NCBI RefSeq assembly: GCF_003013475.1
Contig: NZ_PXZO01000004.1
Span: 1-64,000, forward strand
DNA length: 64,000 nucleotides
Reading direction: 5' to 3'
From: Brevibacillus porteri
GTDB taxonomy: Bacteria; Bacillota; Bacilli; Brevibacillales; Brevibacillaceae
A program made the position numbers and the translations under genes. Positions 18,083-26,983 of this stretch are shown piece by piece (within the stretch, counting starts at the first letter, position 1; every line of letters begins with the position of its first letter). A model generated the notes under the pieces. The model worked only from the letters and a program-made list of their open reading frames with translations, was not told the origin of the DNA and searched no databases.

Positions 18083-19789
18083 ATGCCGAATGTTCCTATT
18101 TCATTTGATACGAGTTGGATCAATACGCTTACAGAACGCATGCAAGAAGATGGTCCCTGGGATAAGTGGGAGCTGTTCAAGCTCTCATTGGAAGCCGAGG
18201 AAGCGATGGCTGTTCACGAATTTGATCAATTGCAATGTCTGAAATACCTTCCACTCTTGTCACCATTTCCACACCAGTTAGAAACGGCGAAACGTGTCCT
18301 GTTAGAGATGCGCGGTCGTGCCATTCTCGCAGATGAGGTCGGTCTGGGAAAGACGATCGAAGCAGGTTTGATCATGAAGGAGTATATGGTCCGCGGCTTG
18401 GCTAAAAAAATTCTCGTCCTGGTTCCAGCCTCTCTCGTGATTCAATGGACAAAAGAGCTTCATCAAAAATTCGGCATAGCAGCAGTCGCGCAAAAAAAAG
18501 AATATATGTGGCGGCAGCACGAGGTCGTTGTCGCATCGATAGACACAGCAAAACGAGATCCTCACAGGCGTCACGTACTCGACATCGATTACGACATGCT
18601 CATCATCGACGAGGCCCATAAACTCAAAAATAAACGGACACGCAACTATCAGTTCGTCAAAGAAATCCGCAAAAAATATTGCCTGCTCCTTACCGCAACT
18701 CCTATTCAAAACGAGATGGACGAGCTGTACAACCTCATCAATTTGTTAAAGCCAGGTCACCTCGGCCATACTTCCACCTTCTCTACCAATTACGTAGAGG
18801 GCAAACGCCAATCCAAAAACAGCGAGAAATTGCGCGAGGAAATTGAAAAGGTCATGATTCGCAACAAACGAAGTGATGGTGGTATTCAATTCACCAGTCG
18901 ACGCGTTCAGTCGATTCCGATTGACCTTTCTCCAGAGGAATTGACCTTGTACGAAGGTGTGACGCGCTTTGTTCGCGAGCAATACCAAACAGGATTTGGG
19001 GTTGGCGGCTTCAACTCTCTCGCTCTGATTACCTTGCAGCGTGAGGTCTGCTCAAGTAAGGAAGCTGCGTTTATGACACTGTATAACATGCACCAGCGCA
19101 CCGGCGAGGACTCTCCCTTGCGCACACAAATTCTTGAGCTAGTCGAGATGATTAAACAAATTGAGACGCATTCCAAGGCTGCCAAAGCGGTCGAGCTCAT
19201 TCAACAAATCAACGACAAAGTCATCATTTTTACAGAGTATCGGGCAACACAAAACTATCTACAAAAGTATTTGCACGACCACGGCATTACTTCTGTCCCC
19301 TTCCGCGGCGGATTTAAACGCAGTAAAAAGGACTGGATGACTGATCTGTTCCAAAATCGTGCACAAGTCCTGATCGCGACGGAAGCAGGCGGGGAAGGGA
19401 TCAATTTGCAGTTCTGCAATCAGGTGATTAATTACGACATGCCGTGGAATCCCATGCGAGTGGAGCAACGAATCGGTCGCGTCCATCGTCTCGGACAAAA
19501 AAGGGATGTGCACATTTACAATTTATCGACAACAGGAACGATCGAGGAGCATATTCTCAAGCTGCTGTATGAAAAAATCGACCTGTTTGAAATGGTGATC
19601 GGTGAACTCGATGATATTGTGGAACGCCTGAATCTAAGTCACTCATTGGAAGATAATCTGATTCAAATCATTATGGATTCCCGCTCCTCCAAAGAAATGG
19701 CGCTGAAGCTCGATAACATTGGACACGCGATTCGGGCAAGCAAAGTAACCAAAGAAGCCGTCCCGCTTTCTGAGGCGGCTGACCAATAA
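18083..19789 (+). CDS. yqhH: SNF2-family DEAH helicase-like ATPase (YqhH)
   Basis: This is a Swi2/Snf2-type double-stranded-DNA translocase of about 568 residues. Motif I is DEVGLGKTIEAG, motif II DEAH (IIDEAHKLKNKRTRNY), motif III TATPIQNEMDELYNLINLL. The second lobe has IFTEYRATQNYL, VLIATEAGGEGINLQFC and the arginine finger motif RIGRVHRLGQKRDV. The start is ATG 18083, eight bases after AAAGGAG; an upstream in-frame ATG (18044) has no SD. Unlike remodelling complexes it has no accessory domains. It pairs with yqhG as in B. subtilis. The cellular role of the pair is unknown; DNA repair or transcription recovery are guesses. Confidence 0.9.
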   Translation: MPNVPISFDTSWINTLTERMQEDGPWDKWELFKLSLEAEEAMAVHEFDQLQCLKYLPLLSPFPHQLETAKRVLLEMRGRAILADEVGLGKTIEAGLIMKEYMVRGLAKKILVLVPASLVIQWTKELHQKFGIAAVAQKKEYMWRQHEVVVASIDTAKRDPHRRHVLDIDYDMLIIDEAHKLKNKRTRNYQFVKEIRKKYCLLLTATPIQNEMDELYNLINLLKPGHLGHTSTFSTNYVEGKRQSKNSEKLREEIEKVMIRNKRSDGGIQFTSRRVQSIPIDLSPEELTLYEGVTRFVREQYQTGFGVGGFNSLALITLQREVCSSKEAAFMTLYNMHQRTGEDSPLRTQILELVEMIKQIETHSKAAKAVELIQQINDKVIIFTEYRATQNYLQKYLHDHGITSVPFRGGFKRSKKDWMTDLFQNRAQVLIATEAGGEGINLQFCNQVINYDMPWNPMRVEQRIGRVHRLGQKRDVHIYNLSTTGTIEEHILKLLYEKIDLFEMVIGELDDIVERLNLSHSLEDNLIQIIMDSRSSKEMALKLDNIGHAIRASKVTKEAVPLSEAADQ

Positions 19790-19825
19790 CTCTTGTTGGA
19801 AACGAAAAAGAAATGAGGTCTCCTG

Positions 19826-20950
19826 ATGCAGCAACAACAGGTCAGACAATTTGTCGAGCGCTATTTGGCGACTTTTTCTGCCCATATCGTCGAGTCTCAC
19901 CCAGATTATTTCACAGTCAAGCTCCCTGTCGAGGTGGACAAAGATATCGGCAATCGCCCTTTTTACTGGAGCTGGGTGGATAAGATGAATTTGGCTTATC
20001 AACCATTAGTACTCACCTTTACTTTTCATCCGGATTGCATGCCAGAGGGTTTGCGATCCGAGCATCTGCATCTAGGGGCTGCCCGCATGCAACAAATTTT
20101 CGCTTCAACCAAAAAGCATGGCAGCTTTGTCTGTATGTACGAGCAACAAGGGGGACTTTTAGGCAATGCCGGCAAGCGTCGGTCAACCCCTCTCGTGCCT
20201 TGGCTCGGGATGAACTTGAAGGTTTCTCTACTCTGTGACAAGCGACGTGACATTTTATTGTACCTGGGGATTAATTTGCATCAGCCACGGATGGTGGCGG
20301 ATTTCACTTCGTTTTTATTTTCACTTTCCTTGACCCCTACCATCCCTGACTACTATTACACGTTGGATCGAAAGGTAACCATACAGGAAGCCCTCCAAAT
20401 GGTACAACTGGAAGTCGAACATACATTGGAACAAGAAGATCAGCAGTGGGCAGAGGAAGCGCGCACACGTTTACGCGAAGAAATGGCCATCTTAGAAGCG
20501 TACTATGAAGAATTGGCACGGCGAGAACCACAAGATGAGCAGACAAGCGCAGACGAATCTGAAGATGAAGCAGAGCAACCAGTAGCTCAGTCGTCACTCG
20601 GGCAAGAGGCTCAGCAAACCGAGCCTGATCCAGCTGGAACAGCTTCTGTCGAACAGCCAATATCTTTTGACGAATACCGGGCTTCTGGCGGACGAATCCT
20701 CGACTTTTTACGTGCAAATGGAATCCAAACCACTCCACGCGAAGAGATTAATCAAGTGGAATGGAAAAAGAGCACGCCAGATGAGGAAAGACAACGCCGA
20801 AAGGACGAGCTGGCATGGCAATACGAGCCGCGGATCGAGGTTTCGTTCATCAACGGTGGCTTGTTCTATTTATCTTCCGCTCCTCCGCTCATGCGGTCAT
20901 CGAAAGCAAAAAGTATGCGACATCTCCCCGCATCAGGGCGAATCATGTAA
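19826..20950 (+). CDS. yqhG: YqhG family protein
   Basis: The 374-residue soluble protein has an N-terminal globular region (1-205). A charged coiled-coil stretch rich in Glu/Arg follows (about 205-245), then an acidic low-complexity linker and a basic C-terminal domain (280-374). It matches the YqhG family by sequence and by its position 36 bases after the SNF2 gene. The tight pairing suggests it is a partner or adaptor of that ATPase, which is an inference. No enzymatic motif is visible. Confidence 0.82.
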   Translation: MQQQQVRQFVERYLATFSAHIVESHPDYFTVKLPVEVDKDIGNRPFYWSWVDKMNLAYQPLVLTFTFHPDCMPEGLRSEHLHLGAARMQQIFASTKKHGSFVCMYEQQGGLLGNAGKRRSTPLVPWLGMNLKVSLLCDKRRDILLYLGINLHQPRMVADFTSFLFSLSLTPTIPDYYYTLDRKVTIQEALQMVQLEVEHTLEQEDQQWAEEARTRLREEMAILEAYYEELARREPQDEQTSADESEDEAEQPVAQSSLGQEAQQTEPDPAGTASVEQPISFDEYRASGGRILDFLRANGIQTTPREEINQVEWKKSTPDEERQRRKDELAWQYEPRIEVSFINGGLFYLSSAPPLMRSSKAKSMRHLPASGRIM

Positions 20951-21060
20951 AAGATCAACGAGAAAATGTGAAACAGAAAAGACACGTTGCAACAAATCTT
21001 TTTGTCATAGCTGGTTACAATAGGAATAGGTTAAGCCTTTACAAAAGGTGGTGCATAGTT

Positions 21061-21918
21061 GTGACCAGACGATTTCTTCCTTTTATCGCTGCTCTTTTGT
21101 CTCTGATGCTGCTCTCCTTACCAGCTTTTGCGCAAGACGAAGCAAGCTGGGACAAGCAATTCCAAGCACAAATTCGAGAATGGATGGATGCAATCGCAAG
21201 CCGAGACCCTCAATTCAAGCAATGGCAGGACGCAAAGACGGACGTGCAAACACTTGGTGCAGGGCAGCATCAATGGCTGGTAAGTATAAAAAAAGCGGAC
21301 AAGCAAGTAGGGTATTTGGTGATTGGAGAAGCACCTGATTCTACTTCCCATGAGAAATTTGTTCTGCTGGAATACGGTGTCGGGGAGTACATCTTGTTCG
21401 ATGACGCTTTTGCTCCGAAAGAAATCGCGGCAGAGCCAGTTTATGACGGGTTTGCTTCCTACTGGCTGATCACCCAGAAGTCAGATACACAAATGGTCAA
21501 TGCAAAAACGGGAGAAATGTATCCCACTTCCTTTCAAATTAGTGAGCGCGCTGTCGATGCTTTTGCAGGCGAGAAGCTCATACAAAATGGACAACGCCTG
21601 ACTCAAATGAGAATTTTAAACGCAGCCGAGGCTGATCCTTTTGATCATATCGGGTGGGTCAGCCAAATGAGTACAACGGACACAGACGTGTCCTGGAATC
21701 AATTGTGGCAGCAAGATTATACCTCGCCGGTAACATTAGCCGTCCCGATTCATCAGTCACAGGTTTTGGCACCCTTTGTCGTGGGGTCCCTGCATTTATG
21801 GAACGACCAAAATGCTTATGTCGGCGTATGGGATGAGGGCCTGCGCTTTGTCCCGTATTCGTATGCCCATCGCGTCGGACGATTTTTTGTAAACGAAACA
21901 AGCTCTCCTGCCGAATAA
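21061..21918 (+). CDS. secreted protein of unknown function
   Basis: A clear signal peptide opens the protein (TRRFLPFIAALLSLMLLSLP, cleavage after AFA). About 260 mostly polar residues follow with no transmembrane helix and no motif I recognise. The sequence alternates short beta-like stretches, such as HQWLVSIKKADKQVGYLVIG, which would suit a small PepSY- or lipocalin-like fold, but I cannot assign one. I start at GTG 21061, after AAAGGTGG, because it places the signal peptide at the terminus; the open frame extends to 20815 inside yqhG. It ends in a terminator that overlaps the stop codon. Confidence 0.75.
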   Translation: MTRRFLPFIAALLSLMLLSLPAFAQDEASWDKQFQAQIREWMDAIASRDPQFKQWQDAKTDVQTLGAGQHQWLVSIKKADKQVGYLVIGEAPDSTSHEKFVLLEYGVGEYILFDDAFAPKEIAAEPVYDGFASYWLITQKSDTQMVNAKTGEMYPTSFQISERAVDAFAGEKLIQNGQRLTQMRILNAAEADPFDHIGWVSQMSTTDTDVSWNQLWQQDYTSPVTLAVPIHQSQVLAPFVVGSLHLWNDQNAYVGVWDEGLRFVPYSYAHRVGRFFVNETSSPAE

Positions 21919-21940
21919 CCGGTTGGAGAGCTTGTTTTTT
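21898..21940 (+). terminator. terminator overlapping the secreted-protein stop codon
   Basis: ACAAGCTCTCC (21898-21908) and GGAGAGCTTGT (21925-21935) form an 11-bp stem followed by six T. Confidence 0.92.
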
Positions 21941-21951
21941 ACGTTTTCTAT

Positions 21952-22206
21952 TCACCGATGTTCTGTAGGAGAGAGACGTTCATGAACGGCATGAAAAATT
22001 TCATTGACCGTCATTCCCTCTGCATTAATGATGGGAGCACCTGTAATCGTTTTGTTTTCATCACCCAGTACGTTGATATCCTGTCCTGTAATGACAATCG
22101 CATCTACCACCTGCTGCCAGTTGCCCAAATCAACAACATCGTAACCATTTTGACGCAGCATCTTGCACAGTTCAGACAGGGAATTTTCTACCGCTACTCT
22201 CGCCAT
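21952..22206 (-). CDS. YkuS/UPF0180 family protein
   Basis: The 84-residue protein starts MARVAVENSLSEL and carries the family features NGYDVVDLG, a central VITGQDINVLG and a terminal IINAEGMTVNEIFHAVHERL. YkuS-type proteins resemble a small P-loop-less Rossmann unit of unknown role. GGAGG lies six bases before ATG 22206; two codons upstream is another in-frame ATG that overlaps the SD. It follows yqzE on the same strand after a short gap and precedes the terminator of the converging gene. Confidence 0.75.
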   Translation of the reverse strand: MARVAVENSLSELCKMLRQNGYDVVDLGNWQQVVDAIVITGQDINVLGDENKTITGAPIINAEGMTVNEIFHAVHERLSPTEHR

Positions 22207-22245
22207 ATGCACCCTCCGTCTTCGTTCATGATAGGTTTGCGAATT

Positions 22246-22407
22246 TTATTTGCGCCACAACAGTCGAATGGACATGGGAATGGCACCAAACCAGCGTGAC
22301 GACCAAGACTCGCGTGGAGTCTTACGCAAACGGCGTTCATCTTTCGGGGTATCCATGTACTGAACAAACAGTTTCGTCAGGTACTTTAAATATTCCTGAA
22401 AGGACAT
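22246..22407 (-). CDS. yqzE: YqzE family small protein
   Basis: This 53-residue gene is easily missed because of its size. It reads MSFQEYLKYLTKLFVQYMDT, then a charged hinge (PKDERRLRKTPRE), then SRWFGAIPMSIRLLWRK. It matches YqzE, which in B. subtilis lies by the comG operon and aroK. AAGGAGG is nine bases before the ATG. It is probably co-transcribed with aroK upstream and the YkuS-like gene downstream. The function is unknown; the C-terminal amphipathic/hydrophobic segment suggests membrane association. Confidence 0.82.
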   Translation of the reverse strand: MSFQEYLKYLTKLFVQYMDTPKDERRLRKTPRESWSSRWFGAIPMSIRLLWRK

Positions 22408-22464
22408 CGCACTTGACCTCCTTCTTACTCACGGATTCACACCATGGCGCAAGCGCTGTCCCCT

Positions 22465-22986
22465 CTATTGTTCCCCGTCCTGCGTTCTTTCAACCACTTG
22501 GCTCGTAATTTCCATCACAATATCGGAAAGGCTCTTTCCTGTCGTATCCACCTGAATCGGGGCGAAATCGTATACACCAGCGCGCTCCGCCATTAAGGTT
22601 TTTACCCTTGTCGCTACGCCTCCTGCCAACAAGGGCCTGCCTGTATCATTTTCCAAACGCTTGATGAGCTCTTCTTCCGTGGCATACAGCGTGATTACGA
22701 TGCCGTGCTCCATCATCATCTCTACGTTTTGCTTCCGTAATACAGCTCCTCCCCCAGTTGTTAGTACCTGATGCCCTGCTGCCAGTAATTGTGCAAGACG
22801 TTTCGTCTCGACGTCTCGGAAATACGCTTCGCCCTGATCAGTGAAGATTTCTGGAATGCTGCGACCTTCACTTTCCACAATCGCATCATCCAAGTCCGTA
22901 TGCTTCATTCCCATAGAGGCAGCGAGTGCGGCGCCAACCGTGGTTTTTCCTGTTCCCATAAATCCGACTAACACCAGGTTTTTCAT
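22465..22986 (-). CDS. aroK: shikimate kinase
   Basis: AroK phosphorylates shikimate at the 3-hydroxyl with ATP, on the way to chorismate. The 173-residue P-loop kinase has GFMGTGKTTVG at residues 8-18 (Walker A), the shikimate-binding Asp in DLDDAIV, the FRDVETKRL arginine and GGGAVLR. The lid region is ENDTGRPLLAG. Its ATG overlaps the stop codon of the preceding M1 peptidase gene by four bases (ATGA), so its translation may be coupled to that gene, an odd partner for a shikimate enzyme. Confidence 0.95.
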   Translation of the reverse strand: MKNLVLVGFMGTGKTTVGAALAASMGMKHTDLDDAIVESEGRSIPEIFTDQGEAYFRDVETKRLAQLLAAGHQVLTTGGGAVLRKQNVEMMMEHGIVITLYATEEELIKRLENDTGRPLLAGGVATRVKTLMAERAGVYDFAPIQVDTTGKSLSDIVMEITSQVVERTQDGEQ

Positions 22987-24851
22987 TTTGTTTCTGCCGC
23001 CTTTCCAATCGTTCGGTATGTATTGATCTTCACCGTTTTTTGTTGTTGATTGTACGATGTCTCATACCCTAATGCTTTTTCAAAAAATGACAGTGGAACC
23101 ATCGTACGTTCTTTGATTTCGATTAACGGGCTGCCTAAATCTATTCGCTTCCCATCTACGACAGCAAAGCGCTCCCGTTCCTTTATAAATACTTCGCGTC
23201 CATTTCCTTTTACGCGGATCATTTGTTTCTTGTCGTCCCAGCTAATGGCTAATCCCATTTTCTCACCGAGCTCACGCAGTGGAATATACACCGTATTTTG
23301 GGTGACCCGAGCCGGAATCGATGGATAAAAACTCATGTTATTGATGATCGTGGTGATATAGGGCTCCAATTGCACGGCACCAAAGCCATTCTTATTTGCA
23401 CTATTGGTATACAGGGTGAAATATTTCGCTTCCCCTTGCAAGGTTTGCCCAAGCGCCTGATCGAGATGCTCTGCACCAATGACACTGCCATGATAATTTT
23501 GCTGGACGCGCTGCAAGAATCGCTTATAGGCATCGTCACCGATTTTGCGGCGCAGGTTATCGAACAAGAGTGCTCCCCGGGAATACCAGGTCAGCTTAAA
23601 CTCTTCTTCGGTGGCAAACTTCTGCAACGGCTTGTCCAGCTTTCCATTTGGATAGCGCTCTTGCAAACGTTTGACATCCCGGTTGTACTCATCTAACAGA
23701 GTCGTAGCTGATTGGGCACCATAACGCTTCTGCAAGTAATGAGACACACCGAGCTCCACCAGCCCCTCATCAAGCCACCCATGCGAGGACTCCAATGTAG
23801 CCACACTGTTGTACCACCAAAGATGCCCCACCTCATGCGGCAGCCAATGATCGATCAGATTGTTGTGATGCATGTCTCTTTTGAATACGGCGAGATTCGC
23901 GTATTCCATGGCGTACGTCGTTCCTGTACTCGTTTCCGCAATCGCCACGTGCGGATACGGCAACGGACCGTACATGTCGATGAAAGTAGGAAATACCGAT
24001 TGGGCAATGCCCTTGATTCTTTCTATGTTCCCTTTATCAACGGAAGCAATATCAACCGTTAAATTCGGAGCAAATTGAATCGTTTCAATGTGATAAAGCG
24101 GACTTCCCACCAGTCCAAAGTTCAACAGATTTTTTGCTTGATAATGGACTTGTTGCTTACTGCCACCGATTGACTTCGTTTGTCCTCTACCCCATGAACT
24201 GACCCATTTGTAGCCTTGTGGAGAGGTAAATGACACATCGTAATCTCCATAGTGGTAAACGAATGGATCACCAAAATCAACGCGTTGCGGCGGGTTATAC
24301 CAAACACCTTTTTGATTTTGGGCTCCCAGCATCGGGTACCATGTCGTCAACGTCCATATATCGTCTTTGACTCCAAATCGTGTACCCCTACGTGGAACCG
24401 GGTTCTCGAATTCAATGGTTAAGGCGCCACGAAGCTCCTTACCTAGAGGATTTGCCAGCTTCACCAGCGATTGGCCACGTTCAAAAGAAAGCGGCTTGTC
24501 CTTGTAGCGAATCGACTTCACCGTCATTTTATTCCAAAGGTAGTCGTAAATATACAGTCGTACATCTGGAGTTTTCGGGTTGTCGAACTCCAAGGTCATA
24601 TTCCCGGTTATTTTTGCTTCGGACGTATGTAATTCTGCTTGAATCTTATAGACAGGGTTCAAATCCTTTACATAAGACGGCAGAGGCGGATCATAGGAAA
24701 ATGGATCGACGAACTTTTGCTCCTCCTCAGGTGATTGATTCATGGCAATGATTTGAGAAATGGCTGGCCAATACGCGACGACCCCAACTGAGCCAAAAAA
24801 AATGAGGATCGTCACACATACTAGCAAGCTCGTTTTATGTAGTGATTTCAT
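22983..24851 (-). CDS. secreted or membrane-anchored M1 metallopeptidase with a copper amine oxidase N-like domain
   Basis: An N-terminal hydrophobic segment (residues 8-30) anchors or exports the protein. Residues about 60-480 form an M1 aminopeptidase: the substrate motif appears as YAMEYANL (GAMEN position). The zinc site is HEVGHLWW with the third ligand in WLDEGLVE, correctly spaced 18 residues on. Residues 510-620 resemble the copper amine oxidase N-terminal domain (Pfam Cu_amine_oxidN1), a wall/substrate-binding add-on common in Paenibacillaceae secreted enzymes. I start at ATG 24851, after GGGGG; the frame runs to 24926 without a better SD. It probably digests extracellular peptides. 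Confidence 0.87.
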   Translation of the reverse strand: MKSLHKTSLLVCVTILIFFGSVGVVAYWPAISQIIAMNQSPEEEQKFVDPFSYDPPLPSYVKDLNPVYKIQAELHTSEAKITGNMTLEFDNPKTPDVRLYIYDYLWNKMTVKSIRYKDKPLSFERGQSLVKLANPLGKELRGALTIEFENPVPRRGTRFGVKDDIWTLTTWYPMLGAQNQKGVWYNPPQRVDFGDPFVYHYGDYDVSFTSPQGYKWVSSWGRGQTKSIGGSKQQVHYQAKNLLNFGLVGSPLYHIETIQFAPNLTVDIASVDKGNIERIKGIAQSVFPTFIDMYGPLPYPHVAIAETSTGTTYAMEYANLAVFKRDMHHNNLIDHWLPHEVGHLWWYNSVATLESSHGWLDEGLVELGVSHYLQKRYGAQSATTLLDEYNRDVKRLQERYPNGKLDKPLQKFATEEEFKLTWYSRGALLFDNLRRKIGDDAYKRFLQRVQQNYHGSVIGAEHLDQALGQTLQGEAKYFTLYTNSANKNGFGAVQLEPYITTIINNMSFYPSIPARVTQNTVYIPLRELGEKMGLAISWDDKKQMIRVKGNGREVFIKERERFAVVDGKRIDLGSPLIEIKERTMVPLSFFEKALGYETSYNQQQKTVKINTYRTIGKAAETK

Positions 24852-24994
24852 GACAGCCCCCAAATAATAAACCGCCCGGCGGCAGGCGCTAAATGTTTTT
24901 GTTTCATTGTAGCAAATATATGTCAAACTGAGTAGAAATTCAGGAGATTCTGTAGAGAATACGCCTTATTTGACAATGGTCTTTCCTGAGTGAA

Positions 24995-25039
24995 ATAAAA
25001 AAGCCGCCACTCATTGTATCGTAATGATTGGCAGCTTTC
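24995..25039 (-). terminator. terminator of the molybdate regulator gene
   Basis: On the minus strand AAAGCTGCCAATCATT pairs with AATGAGTGGCGGCTTT (minor mismatches), then six T. Confidence 0.8.
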
Positions 25040-25047
25040 TTTAGCCT

Positions 25048-26007
25048 TTACCAGGTTTCGTACATAATTTTTCCTGTCTGGCTAAGATCATAACCCCCGA
25101 CCGCTTCCAATTCCTTTTGAAATGGACGTGAATCGAGAACATCAAGAACGGCCTGAATGAGCGGTTCATTGTCCTTATTTTTCAACAAGACAAGGTCATA
25201 TCGCTCACGCACAGTTGGGACAAACTCCACTCCCACGAGTGAAGCTGCCTTTTCAATACCCACCCCTACGTCTGCCTCGCGCCGTGCTACTACCCCTGCG
25301 ACTGCCAGGTGATTGGACTCTTCCCGTTCATAGCCAATCACGTCCTTCCCCGCTATTTTTTCCAGTCGAAACTGTTCTTCAATCAACGTGCGTGCACCAG
25401 ACCCTTTTTCCCGATTGACCATTCGAATCCCCGGCTTCGTAAAATCGCTCCATGCATTGATCTGTTTCGGATTACCTGCCTGAACGTAGAATCCGGCCCA
25501 ACGTGACAACATATTGATGACAACAAAACGATGCCCACACAAAATGCGACGAATATACGGGACATTGTATTCGTTGGTATCCCCATCGTACAAGTGTGTG
25601 CTGACGATATCAGCCTTACCTGTATACATCGCCACGAGGCTGTTCAGAGAGCCCACGTACGAGCGAAGCGGTCGGTATGCCTCATCCTTTTTCTCCAAAT
25701 GCCCGGCTAGTAGGTCCAAGCTCACATCCTGTCCGCTAATAATAATATTGCGGCCTGTACCAGTCTGCTCATGTCGTGACGTCTGCTGAGCTTGTCCTGT
25801 CTGTGGGATGCTGACGGCTGAGGCTTGCCTGTATTCTCCCTTTGCCTTCGCCTTGTACGCTTCCAGATCGCTTTCGTCTACGCGCATTTGCCTCCCGACT
25901 CGATAAGCGGGCAGCTCTCCTTTTTTAATCAGATCGTAGACCGTCAGCTTAGAAATACGTAGAATTTTTGCTATCTCTTCGGTGGTATAAGAATTTTGTT
26001 GACTCAT
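25048..26007 (-). CDS. one-component molybdate-type regulator: excisionase-like HTH plus periplasmic-binding-protein domain
   Basis: Residues 1-55 are a MerR/excisionase-type DNA-binding fold (TTEEIAKILRISKLTVYDLI, then GELPAYRVGRQMRVDESDLEAY). After a linker, residues 88-319 form a PBP-like type 2 domain with SLNSLVAMYTGKADIVSTH, VNREKGSGARTLIE and EADVGVGIE, similar to ModA/TupA ligand domains. It should sense an oxyanion, most likely molybdate, in the cytoplasm and control modABC, which it faces divergently. The perfect palindrome at 26105-26124 is the obvious operator. It replaces ModE here. Tungstate is an alternative ligand. Confidence 0.88.
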   Translation of the reverse strand: MSQQNSYTTEEIAKILRISKLTVYDLIKKGELPAYRVGRQMRVDESDLEAYKAKAKGEYRQASAVSIPQTGQAQQTSRHEQTGTGRNIIISGQDVSLDLLAGHLEKKDEAYRPLRSYVGSLNSLVAMYTGKADIVSTHLYDGDTNEYNVPYIRRILCGHRFVVINMLSRWAGFYVQAGNPKQINAWSDFTKPGIRMVNREKGSGARTLIEEQFRLEKIAGKDVIGYEREESNHLAVAGVVARREADVGVGIEKAASLVGVEFVPTVRERYDLVLLKNKDNEPLIQAVLDVLDSRPFQKELEAVGGYDLSQTGKIMYETW

Positions 26008-26064
26008 GTCCCGCCTCCGTTATCTCCTTTGCTCTATTTTCAAACAACTGTCGTAAAATCGCAA

Positions 26065-26092
26065 TTGATTATTCATTACGAATCCATATAAT
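26065..26092 (+). promoter_or_regulatory. modABC promoter
   Basis: TTGATT (26065-26070), a 16-base spacer and a perfect TATAAT (26087-26092) predict a start of transcription near 26099, just before the palindromic operator. Confidence 0.65.
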
Positions 26093-26104
26093 CTAGTTAT
26101 GTCC

Positions 26105-26124
26105 AGTTATAATTAATTATAACT
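26105..26124. promoter_or_regulatory. 20-bp perfect palindrome, operator of the mod operon
   Basis: AGTTATAATT is followed directly by its reverse complement AATTATAACT. The site lies immediately downstream of the predicted start point and 26 bases before modA, a position suited to repression. Related half-sites (AGTTAT at 26094 and ATATAATTAT at 26127) flank it. Confidence 0.75.
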
Positions 26125-26150
26125 AAATATAATTATGGAGGTCTTTTTTT

Positions 26151-26948
26151 ATGAAGAAGCACTGGTTAGCCTTATTGACGGCATTTTGCTTGATGCTCAC
26201 TGCTTGCTCGACAACACAAACAGCCCCACAAGCAAGTGAGCCAGCAAAAACCGAAGCAGCAAAGATAGAATTGATGATTTCTGCTGCTGCTAGCTTGACG
26301 GATGCCTTGAATGAGTTGAAAACGCAATATGAAACAGAACACCCGGGAACGACCCTCACCTTTAACTTCGGTGGCTCGGGAAAACTCGCCACACAAATTA
26401 CGCAAGGCGCTCCGTCTGACGTATTTTTGTCGGCGAGTAAAAAAGACATGGACGGTCTAGAGGAACAGCAGCTGATCGCCAAAGACACTCGCCAAGACTT
26501 CACGAAAAACTCGCTTGTTCTCATCGCAGGTAACACAAGTGCTGTCGCAGTCTCTTCTTTTGAAGAGCTGAGCAACGCAACGATCAAGCACATTGCCGTC
26601 GGTGAGCCTGAGACAGTCCCTGCTGGACGATATGCGAAAGAAACATTGGATACGCTGAAAATGTGGGATTCTCTTTCGGCACAAATGGTATTTGGCAGCG
26701 ATGTTCGCCAAGTTTTGACCTTCGTAGAATCCGGTAACGCAGAAGTCGGTATTGTCTATTCCAGTGATGCCGCCGCTTCGAAAAATGTAAAGGTACTGGC
26801 AACAGCCAAGCCTGAATGGCACAAACCGATCGTTTATCCAGGTGCGGTCGTCAGCGCATCGAAGAACCCAGATGCAGCAAAAGCTTTTCTTGCCTACTTG
26901 ACAAGCGACAAAGGAAAAGCGATCTTACAGAAGTATGGGTTTCAATAA
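26151..26948 (+). CDS. modA: molybdate ABC transporter substrate-binding lipoprotein
   Basis: ModA captures molybdate (or tungstate) outside the membrane. A lipoprotein signal ends in LTAC (Cys19) followed by STTQTAPQ. The mature domain shows AAASLTDALNELKTQYE, FGGSGKLATQI, GAPSDVFLSASKKDMD and ESGNAEVGIVYSSDA, the oxyanion-binding motifs of the family. GGAGG precedes the ATG. The modB start lies 33 bases beyond the stop. Confidence 0.95.
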   Translation: MKKHWLALLTAFCLMLTACSTTQTAPQASEPAKTEAAKIELMISAAASLTDALNELKTQYETEHPGTTLTFNFGGSGKLATQITQGAPSDVFLSASKKDMDGLEEQQLIAKDTRQDFTKNSLVLIAGNTSAVAVSSFEELSNATIKHIAVGEPETVPAGRYAKETLDTLKMWDSLSAQMVFGSDVRQVLTFVESGNAEVGIVYSSDAAASKNVKVLATAKPEWHKPIVYPGAVVSASKNPDAAKAFLAYLTSDKGKAILQKYGFQ

Positions 26949-26983
26949 ATAAACCAACCGAATCCAAATTGGAGGTGGCAAGC

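Noticed and set aside
20815-21060. N-terminal extension of the secreted protein, overlapping yqhG
   Set aside because: The GTG at 21061 has its own SD and puts the signal peptide at the terminus.
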